Shown here in pieces: positions 48,959 to 58,533 of a stretch of DNA of 64,000 bases (positions within the stretch are counted from its first letter, which is position 1; each line of letters opens with the position of its first letter). The notes under the pieces are model-generated. The model saw nothing but the letters and a program-made list of their open reading frames with translations, did no database searches and was not told the origin of the DNA. This DNA comes from Sphingomonas sp. (GTDB lineage Bacteria; Pseudomonadota; Alphaproteobacteria; Sphingomonadales; Sphingomonadaceae), in assembly GCF_017744835.1 (NCBI RefSeq), contig NZ_JAGIAM010000003.1:496001-560000 (forward strand), in the 5' to 3' direction. A program made the translations under genes and the position numbers.

Positions 48959-51721
48959 GTGAATATCAAGGCAAACACACTCGGCGCACGCGCAATGGCC
49001 ACCCTTCTCGCGGGCACAATGCTCTCGGGGATCGCGCACGCGCAGACCACTCCGGCCCAGCCCGCGCCGACCGCGCCGGTGCAGGTCGCTCCCGTGGCGC
49101 CGCCGCAGGAGGTCCGCACGATCCGCTCGCTGCGAGTCGAGGGCTCGCAGCGCATCGAACCGGAGACGGTGCTCTCCTACACCCGGCTGCGCACCGGCGA
49201 GACCTACACCAACGAGTCGATCGACCAGGCGATCAAGGACCTGCTTGCCTCCGACCTGCTCGCCGACGTGTCGATCGAGGGCGTCGAGACCGGCGACCTG
49301 GTGATCCGCATCCGCGAGAACCCGGTGATCAACCGCGTGATCTTCGAGGGCAACAAGCGGCTCAAGCAGGACAAGATCCAGAAGGAAGTGAAGCTGGCGC
49401 CGCGCCAGATCTTTACCCGGACCGCTGTACGCGCCGATATCGCGCGCATCATCGAGCTCTATCGCCGCCAGGGCCGCTTCGCCGCGACGGTCGAGCCCAA
49501 GATGGTCAGCCTCGACCAGAACCGCGTCGACGTGATCTTCGAGATCAACGAGGGTCCCAAGTCCAAGGTCCGTCAGATCAACATCATCGGCAACGAAGTG
49601 TTCTCGGACGACAAGCTGCGCGGCGAGATGGCGACCAAGACCGCCAACCTCTGGCACCTGATGAGCTCGAACACGAGCTACGACCAGGACCGTCTGGCCT
49701 ATGACCAGCAGAAGCTGCGCCAGTTCTACCTGACCAACGGCTATGCCGATTTCCGCGTGATCTCGGCAGTCGCCGAACTGACGCCGGACAAGAAGGACTT
49801 CATCATCACTTATGTGGTGGAGGAAGGCCCGCGCTACAAATTCGGCCCGGTCACCGTCGACAGCGGCATCCGCGACTTCGACGAGAAGAAGCTTGCTGCC
49901 GCGCTGCCGATCAAGGAAGGCCAGTGGTACAACGCCAAGGCCGTCGAGGACACGGTCGAGCAGCTCAGCGAGACCGCGGGCGCGTTCGGTTATGCCTTCG
50001 CCAACGTCCAGCCCGATTTCCAGCGTGACCGCGACGCGCTCACCATGGGGATCAACTTCAACATCGGCGAGACGAACCGCACCTATATCGAGCGGATCGA
50101 CATCACCGGCAACCGCGTGACGCAGGACAAGGTGATCCGCCGCGAGTTCCGCGTGGCGGAAGGCGACGCCTTCAACACCTTCCTGGTCAAGCGTTCGCAG
50201 GACCGCATCAACTCGCTCGGCTATTTCCAGGACAAGTTCGAGATCGAGCGCAAGGAAGGCTCGTCGCCGGACCGGATCGTGCTCGCCGCGAACGTCGAGG
50301 AAAAGCCCAACGGTGAGCTGACGCTGTCGGCCGGCTTCTCGAGCCTCGAGCGCTTCATCCTGCAGGCCGCGATCCGCCAGCGCAACTTCCGCGGCATGGG
50401 CCAGACGCTTTCGGCGTCGGTCGACTATTCGAGCTATTCGAAGTCGGTCGAGCTGGGGTTCACCGAACCCTATCTGTTCGACACGAACATCGCGCTGGGT
50501 GGCACGATCTTCCGCCGCGACTACAACGCGTTCAACTATATCGGCAGCGACCGCAACACGACCTACAGCCAGGTCTCGACCGGCTTCCAGCTCGTCGCCG
50601 GGATGCCGCTGACCGAATATTGGACGGTGTCGGGCCGCTACACGCTGATGCAGGACGACGTCAGCCTCGACAAATCGAGCTTCTATTCGGACATCGACGG
50701 CGACGGCACGCTGGAGTGCGATCCGCTCAAGGCGGGCCGCTACTATTGCGAGGCGGTTGGCAAGCGCCTGACCTCGCTGCTCGGCGTCTCGCTGATCTAC
50801 GACAGCCTCAACAGCCGCCTGCGCCCGACGCGCGGACAGCGGATGAGCGCCGGCGTGGACTTCGCGGGCCTGGGCGGTGACGTCCGCTACCTGCGCGCCC
50901 GCTTCGACGGCGACAAATACTGGAACGTCGGCAAGGGCTTCATCTTCTCGCTTTCGGCCGAGGGCGGCTACATCCACAGCCTCGAAGGCGACAAGGGCCC
51001 GGGGATCGATCCGGTGCGCATCACCGATCGCTTCTACCTCGGCGAGCCGCAGTTCCGCGGCTTCGACATCCGCGGCGTCGGCCCGCGCGTGCAGCGCTTC
51101 TCCTATACCGGCGATCCGCTCGCGGGCACGCAGATGCTGATCACCGACCGTGACCAGATCATGGACGACGCACTGGGCGGCAAGGCCTATTATCTGGCCA
51201 AGGCAGAGCTCGAGATTCCGCTGGGTGCGGGCGCGGCCGAGATGGGCCTGCGGCCGTCGATCTTCGTCCAGGCGGGCGGTCTGTTTGGCATCACGCGACC
51301 TGGCAAGACGATCGAGTTCCAGCAGCTGACCGATTCGAGCGGCAACCCGGTCTTCAACGCCGACGGCTCGCCGACGCTGCTGCCCAAGGACAACTTCATC
51401 AAGGATGCCGACGGCAACCAGCTCTTCATCTTCACCGATCCGACGACGGGTGCGCAGGCGTCGACGCCATGCTCCGTCGGCTTCGGGACGACGACCGCGA
51501 ACTGCGTCGGCACTTCGATCAACACCATCTACAACGTCCCGACGCAGCCGTTCTTCGAGCGTTTCGTCGGGGACTCGGCGCGTCCGCGCCTCTCGGTCGG
51601 CTTCGGCGTGAACTGGAACTCGCCGTTCGGACCTCTCCGCATCGACGTCGCAAAGGCGCTGCTCCACGATAAGGGCGACGACACCAAGCTTGTTACTTTC
51701 AACGTAGGGACCCAGTTCTGA
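48959..51721 (+). CDS. bamA: Outer membrane protein assembly factor BamA
   Basis: POTRA repeats; SSNTSYDQDRLAYDQQKLRQFYLTNGYADF; LSAGFSSLERF; PRLSVGFGVNWNSPFGPLRIDVAKAL...FNVGTQF; GTG start. Confidence 0.97.
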   Translation: MNIKANTLGARAMATLLAGTMLSGIAHAQTTPAQPAPTAPVQVAPVAPPQEVRTIRSLRVEGSQRIEPETVLSYTRLRTGETYTNESIDQAIKDLLASDLLADVSIEGVETGDLVIRIRENPVINRVIFEGNKRLKQDKIQKEVKLAPRQIFTRTAVRADIARIIELYRRQGRFAATVEPKMVSLDQNRVDVIFEINEGPKSKVRQINIIGNEVFSDDKLRGEMATKTANLWHLMSSNTSYDQDRLAYDQQKLRQFYLTNGYADFRVISAVAELTPDKKDFIITYVVEEGPRYKFGPVTVDSGIRDFDEKKLAAALPIKEGQWYNAKAVEDTVEQLSETAGAFGYAFANVQPDFQRDRDALTMGINFNIGETNRTYIERIDITGNRVTQDKVIRREFRVAEGDAFNTFLVKRSQDRINSLGYFQDKFEIERKEGSSPDRIVLAANVEEKPNGELTLSAGFSSLERFILQAAIRQRNFRGMGQTLSASVDYSSYSKSVELGFTEPYLFDTNIALGGTIFRRDYNAFNYIGSDRNTTYSQVSTGFQLVAGMPLTEYWTVSGRYTLMQDDVSLDKSSFYSDIDGDGTLECDPLKAGRYYCEAVGKRLTSLLGVSLIYDSLNSRLRPTRGQRMSAGVDFAGLGGDVRYLRARFDGDKYWNVGKGFIFSLSAEGGYIHSLEGDKGPGIDPVRITDRFYLGEPQFRGFDIRGVGPRVQRFSYTGDPLAGTQMLITDRDQIMDDALGGKAYYLAKAELEIPLGAGAAEMGLRPSIFVQAGGLFGITRPGKTIEFQQLTDSSGNPVFNADGSPTLLPKDNFIKDADGNQLFIFTDPTTGAQASTPCSVGFGTTTANCVGTSINTIYNVPTQPFFERFVGDSARPRLSVGFGVNWNSPFGPLRIDVAKALLHDKGDDTKLVTFNVGTQF

Positions 51722-52458
51722 TGACTACCAAGAAGCATGTTCTTGCCGCGATGATCGCCGCGCCCGTGGCGTTCGCGTTCGCGGCGCCGGCGAATGCCCA
51801 GGTGGGCGGTATCGCCTCGGCGACCCCCGTCCGCGTGATCGCCGGCACCAAGGCGTTCGGTGCCGCGCAGCAGCAGATCTCGACCACGTACAAGGCGGCC
51901 TTCGAGCAGCTCGCGCAGCGCCGCCAGGCGCTCGAGAACGAAGTCAAGCCGCTGCTGACTCAGCTCGACACCAACAAGGACGGCCAGGTCTCGGACGCGG
52001 AGCTCCAAACCGCCCAGAACGCCAAGAACCCGGCGATCGCGAAGATCCAGACCGCGCAGACCAACGCGCAGAACGACATGGCTCGCCTCGGCAATCCGGC
52101 GCAGCGCGCCGAGCTGTTCGCGATCGAATCGATCCTGCAGAAGTATGAGGCTGCGCAGCTCAGCGTCGTGAACGCGCGCAAGATCAACGTCGTGCTCTCG
52201 CCCGAAGTGTTCATGTACGCGCCGGACTCGGTCGACATCAGCCAGGCGATCGCGGCCGAGATCGACAAGACCACGCCGACCGTCGGCATCCAGCCGCCCG
52301 CCAACTGGCAGCCGGCGCGCGAGACGCTCGCGATCCAGCAGCAGATCGCGCAGATCCGCTCCTACCAGGCGGCTGCCGCCCAGCAGCGCGCGGCGCAGAG
52401 CCAGCAGGCTCCGGCGGCGCCCGCAGGCCAGCCGGCCAAGCCGGCCGAGCCGCGTTGA
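51721..52458 (+). CDS. OmpH/Skp-family periplasmic chaperone-like protein with an EF-hand motif
   Basis: Signal peptide; coiled-coil [40 protein letters not shown]...[41 protein letters not shown]; position after bamA. Confidence 0.88.
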   Translation: MTTKKHVLAAMIAAPVAFAFAAPANAQVGGIASATPVRVIAGTKAFGAAQQQISTTYKAAFEQLAQRRQALENEVKPLLTQLDTNKDGQVSDAELQTAQNAKNPAIAKIQTAQTNAQNDMARLGNPAQRAELFAIESILQKYEAAQLSVVNARKINVVLSPEVFMYAPDSVDISQAIAAEIDKTTPTVGIQPPANWQPARETLAIQQQIAQIRSYQAAAAQQRAAQSQQAPAAPAGQPAKPAEPR

Positions 52459-52934
52459 GCGAGGAGAAGGCAGGGGGCGTCAACATCGGCCCGCTCGATA
52501 TCGGGCGGGTGATGGCGGCGCTCCCGCACCGCTATCCGATGCTGCTGGTCGACCGGGTCGAAGAACTCGTCGTCGACCAGCGGATCGTCGCGATCAAGGC
52601 GGTGTCGATGAACGAAGAGTTCTTCCAGGGGCATTTCCCCGGAAGGCCGATCATGCCCGGCGTGCTCCAGGTCGAGGCGCTCGCCCAGGCCGCCGGCGTG
52701 CTCGCGGTCGAGAGCCTGGGCCTCGCGGGATCGGGCAAGCTCGTCTATTTCATGTCGATCGACGGCGTGAAGTTCAGGAAGCCGGTCGAGCCGGGCGTAC
52801 TGCTCCGTCTCGAGGTCGAATTCGTCCAGAAGCGCGCGCGCGTCTGCAAGTTCGCGGGCAAGGCCTATCTAGGCGACGACGTGGCGACCGAGTGCGAGTT
52901 CACTGCGATGATCGCGGATCCGCCCAGCGCCTGA
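52455..52934 (+). CDS. fabZ: 3-hydroxyacyl-ACP dehydratase FabZ
   Basis: [20 protein letters not shown]...[35 protein letters not shown] start. Confidence 0.97.
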   Translation: MSEEKAGGVNIGPLDIGRVMAALPHRYPMLLVDRVEELVVDQRIVAIKAVSMNEEFFQGHFPGRPIMPGVLQVEALAQAAGVLAVESLGLAGSGKLVYFMSIDGVKFRKPVEPGVLLRLEVEFVQKRARVCKFAGKAYLGDDVATECEFTAMIADPPSA

Positions 52935-52938
52935 CGCC

Positions 52939-53157
52939 ATGGAACTGCTGACCGCGTTCGGCCTGTTCGCGGTCAGCGCCATGCTCCTCTGCTATGCGCT
53001 CGAGAGCCGCTCATCCTGGTGGACGCTGGGGTTCGCCGCAGCCTGCGGGCTGGGCTCCACTTATGGATTCCTGCAGGGCGCATGGCCGTTCGGACTGGTC
53101 GAGGCGGTCTGGGCGCTGGTGGCGCTGCGCAAATGGTCGCGGTTGCGCTTTTCCTGA
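52939..53157 (+). CDS. Small hypothetical membrane protein
   Basis: [72 protein letters not shown]. Confidence 0.75.
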   Translation: MELLTAFGLFAVSAMLLCYALESRSSWWTLGFAAACGLGSTYGFLQGAWPFGLVEAVWALVALRKWSRLRFS

Positions 53158-53224
53158 GGTCCTGCTAGGGCGCGCGCCTTCGCTACCGGTCGGAAACCGG
53201 CGGCCTTTTCCAAGGAATTTGATC

Positions 53225-53455
53225 GTGAAGACTGACACCCATCCCGATTACCACATGATCAAGGTGCAGATGACCGACGGCACCGTGTTCGAAACTCGCT
53301 CCACTTGGGGCAAGGAAGGCGACACGATGCAGCTCGACATCGACCCGCTGGCGCACCCGGCCTGGACCGGCGGCAGCCAGCGTCTGCTCGACCAGGGCGG
53401 CCAGGTCGCGCGCTTCAACAAGCGCTTCGGCGGGCTCTCGCTCGGCAAGAAGTAA
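53225..53455 (+). CDS. rpmE: 50S ribosomal protein L31
   Basis: [74 protein letters not shown] start. Confidence 0.96.
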   Translation: MKTDTHPDYHMIKVQMTDGTVFETRSTWGKEGDTMQLDIDPLAHPAWTGGSQRLLDQGGQVARFNKRFGGLSLGKK

Positions 53456-53504
53456 TCGGGCAGGGCCGCTCTTCAAAAGAGCCGGCTTCGCTACGATCCA
53501 AAGC

Positions 53505-53538
53505 AAACGGGCCCTCCGGCGACGGAGCGGCCCGTTTT
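53505..53538 (+). terminator. Intrinsic terminator of rpmE
   Basis: AAACGGGCCCTCCGGCGACGGAGCGGCCCGTTTT. Confidence 0.85.
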
Positions 53539-53645
53539 CTGTTTCGAGTGTCCCGCCCCACGATTTTTCAGCCGTTTACGTCCGAATGCTGTTTTGGTGC
53601 GTTCAGTGCGCATGACGCCCGTTGCACAGCTGCGGCAACTGCGTC

Positions 53646-54173
53646 ATGCTTCGCACTTCACTGAGGGACCCAGTGATGCTTGGAACGACCTTCGGCTGTG
53701 CCGTTCTACTGACTGCTGTGGTGGCGCAGCCTGCGCTTGCCGGCGAGCGCAAGGCCGTCGCGTTGGTGCCTGAGGCACGCGCGACACTGCTTCCCGATGT
53801 ACAACCGAGCGCGGGCAGGGCGCGTGTCGTCACGCTGCAGCCGGCGCCGTTCGTGCTCCCGTCGCGCTCGACACCGCTCGATCGCAGGGGAAGTGGAGCC
53901 TTCGTCACCCGCGTCGACCTTCGCGCGGCGGACATTCTGCTACGCCGATCGCGCGATGAGCGTGTTCCCGGCGATCCGTCGATCGAGCTCGGTCAGGGCG
54001 CCGACCGCGCGGTTCGCGACACGCTCGACGACCACCGCAAGCCGCGCCAGCCGCGATCGGCGCTCAGCACGGCGCTGGTGCTCAGGATCGACGGCAACAG
54101 CGACAGCCCCCCGCTGAGCGTGGGCGGGGGCGGCGTGGCCGGCGCCATGTGGCGGCTGCTTCCGCGCCAGTGA
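53646..54173 (+). CDS. Secreted hypothetical protein
   Basis: Signal peptide MLGTTFGCAVLLTAVVAQPALAG within the ORF; no recognised domain. Confidence 0.55.
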   Translation: MLRTSLRDPVMLGTTFGCAVLLTAVVAQPALAGERKAVALVPEARATLLPDVQPSAGRARVVTLQPAPFVLPSRSTPLDRRGSGAFVTRVDLRAADILLRRSRDERVPGDPSIELGQGADRAVRDTLDDHRKPRQPRSALSTALVLRIDGNSDSPPLSVGGGGVAGAMWRLLPRQ

Positions 54174-54182
54174 TCCGGAAAA

Positions 54183-54273
<91 letters not shown>

Positions 54274-54399
54274 GCGCCGCACCCCGCTATCCTGCGCAGG
54301 CGCCGAAGCGCAAGAGGCGGCGCGTAGCCCGGCGGGCCAGCGGCAGTTTTTCTCGCGCAAGGGGTTCAGCCCCGCGCGCGGCTGTGGCACAGGATAGGC

Positions 54400-55446
54400 A
54401 TGTCGGTTTGGGGTCACGCGTTCGGTAAGTTCGGTGCATTGGTTGCCGCGGTGCTGGCGGCATCGCCTGCCTGGGCTCCCGCGGCGGCGCAGGACGAGAT
54501 CGGCTTCCAATCCTATCTGCGCACCGTGGCGACCAAGGCGGAAGCCCAGGGAGTCAGCCGGCGCACGATCGATTCGGTGATCCCGACGCTCACTTTCAAT
54601 TCGCGCGTCGTCGAGCTCGACCAGCAGCAGCCCGAGAGCCGGCCCAATGCGCCGATCTCGCCGTTCGAACCCTATCGCGTGCGCCATGTCGACGCGGCGC
54701 GGATCTCGCAGGGCAGGGCGGCCTATCAGCGCCAGCGCTCGCGGCTCGCCCGGATCGAGCGCGAGACCGGCGTTCCCGAATCGATCATGGTCGCGATCTG
54801 GGGGCACGAGACCAACTACGGCCGCGTGATGGGCAATTTCGACCTGCCGCGCGCACTGGCGAGCCTGGCCTATGAGGGCCGGCGCCGCGACCTGTTCGAG
54901 AGCGAGTTCATCGCGACGCTCAAGATGATCGACCGCGGCGTGCCGCGCGCGAAGCTGGTCGGGAGCTGGGCGGGCGCCTTCGGCGGGCCGCAGTTCCTGC
55001 CGAGCGTCTATCTGCGCCTGGCCGTCGATGGCGACGGAGATGGCATGGCCGACATCTGGAACAGCGAGGCGGATACGCTCGCCTCGATCGCCAATTATTT
55101 CGTCAACGCCGGCTGGCGGCCGGGGCAGCCCTGGGGCTTTGCGGTGCAGGTGCCGGCGGGGCTCAATCGCGGGGCGCTGACGACGCGGACGATCTCGCCG
55201 CGCTGCCCGCGCGTCCACGAGCGTCACAGCCAGTGGAAGACAATGGCGGAATGGCGCGCGCTCGGCGTGCTGCCGATCGGGCGCGCCTGGCCGGCGGACA
55301 ATGTCCAGGCGACGCTGCTCGAGCCCGACGGGCCGGGGAAGACCGGCTATCTGCTCACCGGCAATTACCGCGTGATCCTCGACTATAATTGCTCGAATTT
55401 TTACGCTTTGTCGGTAGGCCTGCTGGCCGATGAAGTGGAACGCTAG
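54400..55446 (+). CDS. MltB-family lytic murein transglycosylase
   Basis: VPESIMVAIWGHETNYGRVMGNFDLPRALASLAYEGRRRDLFESEFIATLKMI...GSWAGAFGGPQFLPSVYLRLAVDGDGDGMADIWNSEADTLASIANYF. Confidence 0.95.
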   Translation: MSVWGHAFGKFGALVAAVLAASPAWAPAAAQDEIGFQSYLRTVATKAEAQGVSRRTIDSVIPTLTFNSRVVELDQQQPESRPNAPISPFEPYRVRHVDAARISQGRAAYQRQRSRLARIERETGVPESIMVAIWGHETNYGRVMGNFDLPRALASLAYEGRRRDLFESEFIATLKMIDRGVPRAKLVGSWAGAFGGPQFLPSVYLRLAVDGDGDGMADIWNSEADTLASIANYFVNAGWRPGQPWGFAVQVPAGLNRGALTTRTISPRCPRVHERHSQWKTMAEWRALGVLPIGRAWPADNVQATLLEPDGPGKTGYLLTGNYRVILDYNCSNFYALSVGLLADEVER

Positions 55447-56284
55447 CGCCGTCGCTGCCCTTGCTCTCCTCGCCGGTCCCGGCGAGGCGTGGAGCCAATC
55501 GAACCTCGCCACCCAGGCGCAGCCGCAGCTCGTCTATTCACGGCCCGAGGCGGATCCGACCGCAGGTGCGACCGGACCGCGTGCGACCTCGCAGCAGAAC
55601 GGCGAGGCGCCGCGTTACGACGAGGTCGGCTATGCCGGCATCGGCGCGGGGCGTGGCGTCACGGTGACGCACCGCACGCTCGCGCCCGACACCGTGGTCG
55701 AAGTGACTTCGCTCGCCACGGGGCGCACGATCCTGGCGCTGGTCGCCGCAGGCGAGGCTCCGGCGGCGAACCATGTTGCCGAACTCTCCGCGGGCGCCGC
55801 GCGCCAGCTCGGCCAGGCGGAGGTCCAGCAAGCGGTCGCCGTGCGCGTCCGCAAGGTCAGCGCCACGCCGCCCGACATGACAGCCTTGCGCGCCGGCAGG
55901 CCCGCGGGAGACCGGCCCGACACGCCGCCGGTGCTGCTCAATCCGCTACGCAAGCTGCTGCCTGCGATCGCGGTCGCGCCTTCGCCGCAGCCGATTGTTG
56001 CCCCCGCTCCACGTCCCGAGGCGCCCAAGCCGCCAGTCCGACGGACCGAAACCGCGGCGGTAGCCGCTGCTCCGGCCGCGAAGGGACGATATTCGGTGCA
56101 GATCGCGGCACTTTCGAACGCGGGCAACGCACAAGCGCTTGCGAAATCCATGGGGGGCTTCGTAAAGCAGGGGGGAGGCCTTCATCGCGTCCAGCTCGGC
56201 CCCTTCGCCACGCGGCAGGAGGCGGAGCAGGCGCGGGCAAAGGCCGCACGCGCGGGTTATCGAGACGCGCGCGTCTTGCCGTGA
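55430..56284 (+). CDS. RlpA-like / SPOR-domain protein
   Basis: Signal peptide; DPBB-like APDTVVEVTSLATGRTILALV; C-term SPOR GRYSVQIAALSNAGNAQALAKSMGGFVKQGGGLHRVQLGPFATRQEAEQARAKAARAGYRDARVL. Confidence 0.85.
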   Translation: MKWNASAVAALALLAGPGEAWSQSNLATQAQPQLVYSRPEADPTAGATGPRATSQQNGEAPRYDEVGYAGIGAGRGVTVTHRTLAPDTVVEVTSLATGRTILALVAAGEAPAANHVAELSAGAARQLGQAEVQQAVAVRVRKVSATPPDMTALRAGRPAGDRPDTPPVLLNPLRKLLPAIAVAPSPQPIVAPAPRPEAPKPPVRRTETAAVAAAPAAKGRYSVQIAALSNAGNAQALAKSMGGFVKQGGGLHRVQLGPFATRQEAEQARAKAARAGYRDARVLP

Positions 56285-56314
56285 ACAATGCGTAACCGGG
56301 GACCCCAAAGACCC

Positions 56315-57475
56315 ATGAAGAAGCTGATCGCCGCCTCGCTCCTGGCCATTGCCGTCGCCTATCCGACGACTGCTGCCTCGCCGCCCTTCGATACGCCTGC
56401 GCCGATCGCCTATATGGAGGACCTGTCCTCGGGCGCGGTGCTCTATGCCAAGGACGCCGATCGCCGCATCCCGCCGGCATCGATGGCGAAGATGATGACG
56501 GTCTATGTCGTCTTCGACATGATCAAGAAGGGTGAGGTGAAGCTCGACCAGCAGATCGAGGTGCGCCCCGAGACCTGGAAGAAGTGGCATTCGCAGGGCT
56601 CGACCATGTTCCTTGCGGTGGGCGAGCGCCCGACCGTCTCCGACCTGCTCAAGGGCATCGTCACGCTTTCGGGCAACGACGCCTGCGTCGTGCTGGCCGA
56701 GGGCGTGGCGGGCACCGAGGAGGCCTTCGCCAATCTGATGAACCAGCAGGCGCAGCGGCTGGGCCTCACCAACAGCCACTTCGGCAATTCGAACGGCTGG
56801 CCGGACGAAGGCCGCACCTTCGTGACCGCGCGCGACCTTGCGCATCTCGCCAAGGCGACGATCCAGGATCATCCGCAGCTCTACAAGCAGTTCTATTCGC
56901 TGCCGAGCTTCACCTGGGGCAAGACGCTGGGCGCGGGCGCCGACATCAGCCAGGCCAACCGCGATCCGCTGCTCGGCAAGGTGCAGGGCGCCGACGGGCT
57001 CAAGACCGGCCACACCGAGGAGGCCGGCTATGGCTTCACGGGCTCGGCCGAGCAGAACGGCCGCCGCCTGGTGATGGTGGTCGCGGGGCTCGACAGCTAC
57101 AACGGCCGCGCCGCGGAATCGGTGCGCTTCATGGACTGGGGCTTCCGCGCATGGAAGGCGCGCCCGATCGCGTCCAAGGGGCGCCGGATCGGCGACGTCG
57201 AAGTGCAGGGCGGCGGATCGAGCACCGTGGGCGTGATCGCGCCGCGCGACCTCAACGCCACCGTGCCCGCGGGCACGTCGCCGCAGATGCAGGGCAAGAT
57301 CGTCTACCAGGGCCCGGTCAAGGCGCCGATCAAGGCGGGCGACCATATCGCCGACCTGGTCGTCGAGACCCCCGGCATGCCCACTCAGACGCTGCCGCTG
57401 GTGGCCGAGACCGACGTCGGGGAGGCGGGCTTCTTCCGCCGCATCTGGCTCGGCTTCTGGTCGCTGTTCGCGTGA
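56315..57475 (+). CDS. D-alanyl-D-alanine carboxypeptidase (DacC/PBP5 family, S11)
   Basis: PIAYMEDLSSGAVLYAKDADRRIPPASMAKMMTVYVVF (SxxK); TLSGNDACVVLAE (SxN); DGLKTGHTEEAGYGFTGSA (KTG). Confidence 0.96.
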   Translation: MKKLIAASLLAIAVAYPTTAASPPFDTPAPIAYMEDLSSGAVLYAKDADRRIPPASMAKMMTVYVVFDMIKKGEVKLDQQIEVRPETWKKWHSQGSTMFLAVGERPTVSDLLKGIVTLSGNDACVVLAEGVAGTEEAFANLMNQQAQRLGLTNSHFGNSNGWPDEGRTFVTARDLAHLAKATIQDHPQLYKQFYSLPSFTWGKTLGAGADISQANRDPLLGKVQGADGLKTGHTEEAGYGFTGSAEQNGRRLVMVVAGLDSYNGRAAESVRFMDWGFRAWKARPIASKGRRIGDVEVQGGGSSTVGVIAPRDLNATVPAGTSPQMQGKIVYQGPVKAPIKAGDHIADLVVETPGMPTQTLPLVAETDVGEAGFFRRIWLGFWSLFA

Positions 57476-57518
57476 TCGCCGGTCCTCCCCCTTGCGGGGA
57501 GGATCGTCCTTGCGGCCC

Positions 57519-58496
57519 ATGCGCCTGATCGGCAACGAACCCGCCCGCGAGGCGCTGGCTGCCGCCATGGCGAGCGGCGCGTTGCACCACGCCTGGCTGA
57601 TCGCCGGGCCCGAGGGCGTGGGTAAGGGCAGCTTCGCGCGCATCGCGGCGCTTAGGATGTTGGCCGAGGCGGTCGAGCTCGAAAAGCTCTCGCCCGGCTG
57701 GGACGTGCCGGGCGGCACGCGCACCGCCCATCTGATCGAGGCGGGCGCGCATCCCGATTATCGCGAGCTCGTTCGGCTCCCCAAGGATCCGGACAAGCCC
57801 GACGAGGCGCTGGCACGGTCGATCACCATCGCCCAGGTCCGCGGCCTGCAGGCGCTGTTCGCGACCAAGCCGGCGCTCTCGGGTCGACGGGTGATCGTGA
57901 TCGATGCGATCGACGATCTCGAGCGCGCCGGCGCCAATGCGCTGCTCAAGAGCCTCGAGGAGCCGCCCGCGGGGACGATCTTCCTGCTGGTGAGCCATGC
58001 GCCGGGCCGGCTGCTCCCGACGATCCGCTCGCGTTGCCGACTGCTCCGCTTCGAGCCGCTGGCGGACGCGCAGGTAGCGCAGATCGTGCGCGCCGAGCTT
58101 CCCGACGCGACCGCGGGGGAGATCGACGCGCTAGTCCGGGCGGGGGAGGGCTCCCCGGGCCGTGCGCTGCATTTCGGCGGGCTCGACATCGCGGCGCTCG
58201 AGGCCGAGATGGCGGCGCTGGCGGAAACCGGCGACCCTTCCAACGCGATCCGCGGAAGACTTGCCAAGCTGCTGGGACCCAAGGCCGCGCAGCCACGATA
58301 CGAAGCATTTCTCGAGCGCGCGCCGAGCTTCATCGCCGAGCGTGCCAAGGGGCTGTCCGGCGAAGCGCTGCGCACGGCGCTCGATGCCTATGCCGCCGCG
58401 CGCGAGCTGGGCGGCGCAGCGATCGGCCTTTCGCTCGACGCCGGAGCGACGGTGTTCGAAATGTCGGGGCTGATCGCGCGCTTGGCGCGGCGCTGA
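57519..58496 (+). CDS. holB: DNA polymerase III subunit delta prime
   Basis: LIGNEPAREALAAAMASGALHHAWLIAGPEGVGKGSFARIAALRML...RRVIVIDAIDDLERAGANALLKSLEEPPAGTIFLLVSHAPGRLLPTIRSRCRLLRF. Confidence 0.95.
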   Translation: MRLIGNEPAREALAAAMASGALHHAWLIAGPEGVGKGSFARIAALRMLAEAVELEKLSPGWDVPGGTRTAHLIEAGAHPDYRELVRLPKDPDKPDEALARSITIAQVRGLQALFATKPALSGRRVIVIDAIDDLERAGANALLKSLEEPPAGTIFLLVSHAPGRLLPTIRSRCRLLRFEPLADAQVAQIVRAELPDATAGEIDALVRAGEGSPGRALHFGGLDIAALEAEMAALAETGDPSNAIRGRLAKLLGPKAAQPRYEAFLERAPSFIAERAKGLSGEALRTALDAYAAARELGGAAIGLSLDAGATVFEMSGLIARLARR

Positions 58497-58533
58497 GGTT
58501 GCTACGGCTCCGCCGCGCCCGTAAAGCGCCGGC

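Noticed and set aside
48797-51667. 956-aa minus-strand ORF across bamA
   Set aside because: Antisense shadow of bamA; composition dominated by R/D/V/L/A repeats, no recognisable domain
55033-55080. Possible EF-hand-like DGDGDGMADIWNSEAD in the MltB homologue
   Set aside because: This acidic segment (DGDGDGxxDxWNSxADxLASIANYF) is a normal conserved feature of MltB-family enzymes, not an added calcium domain
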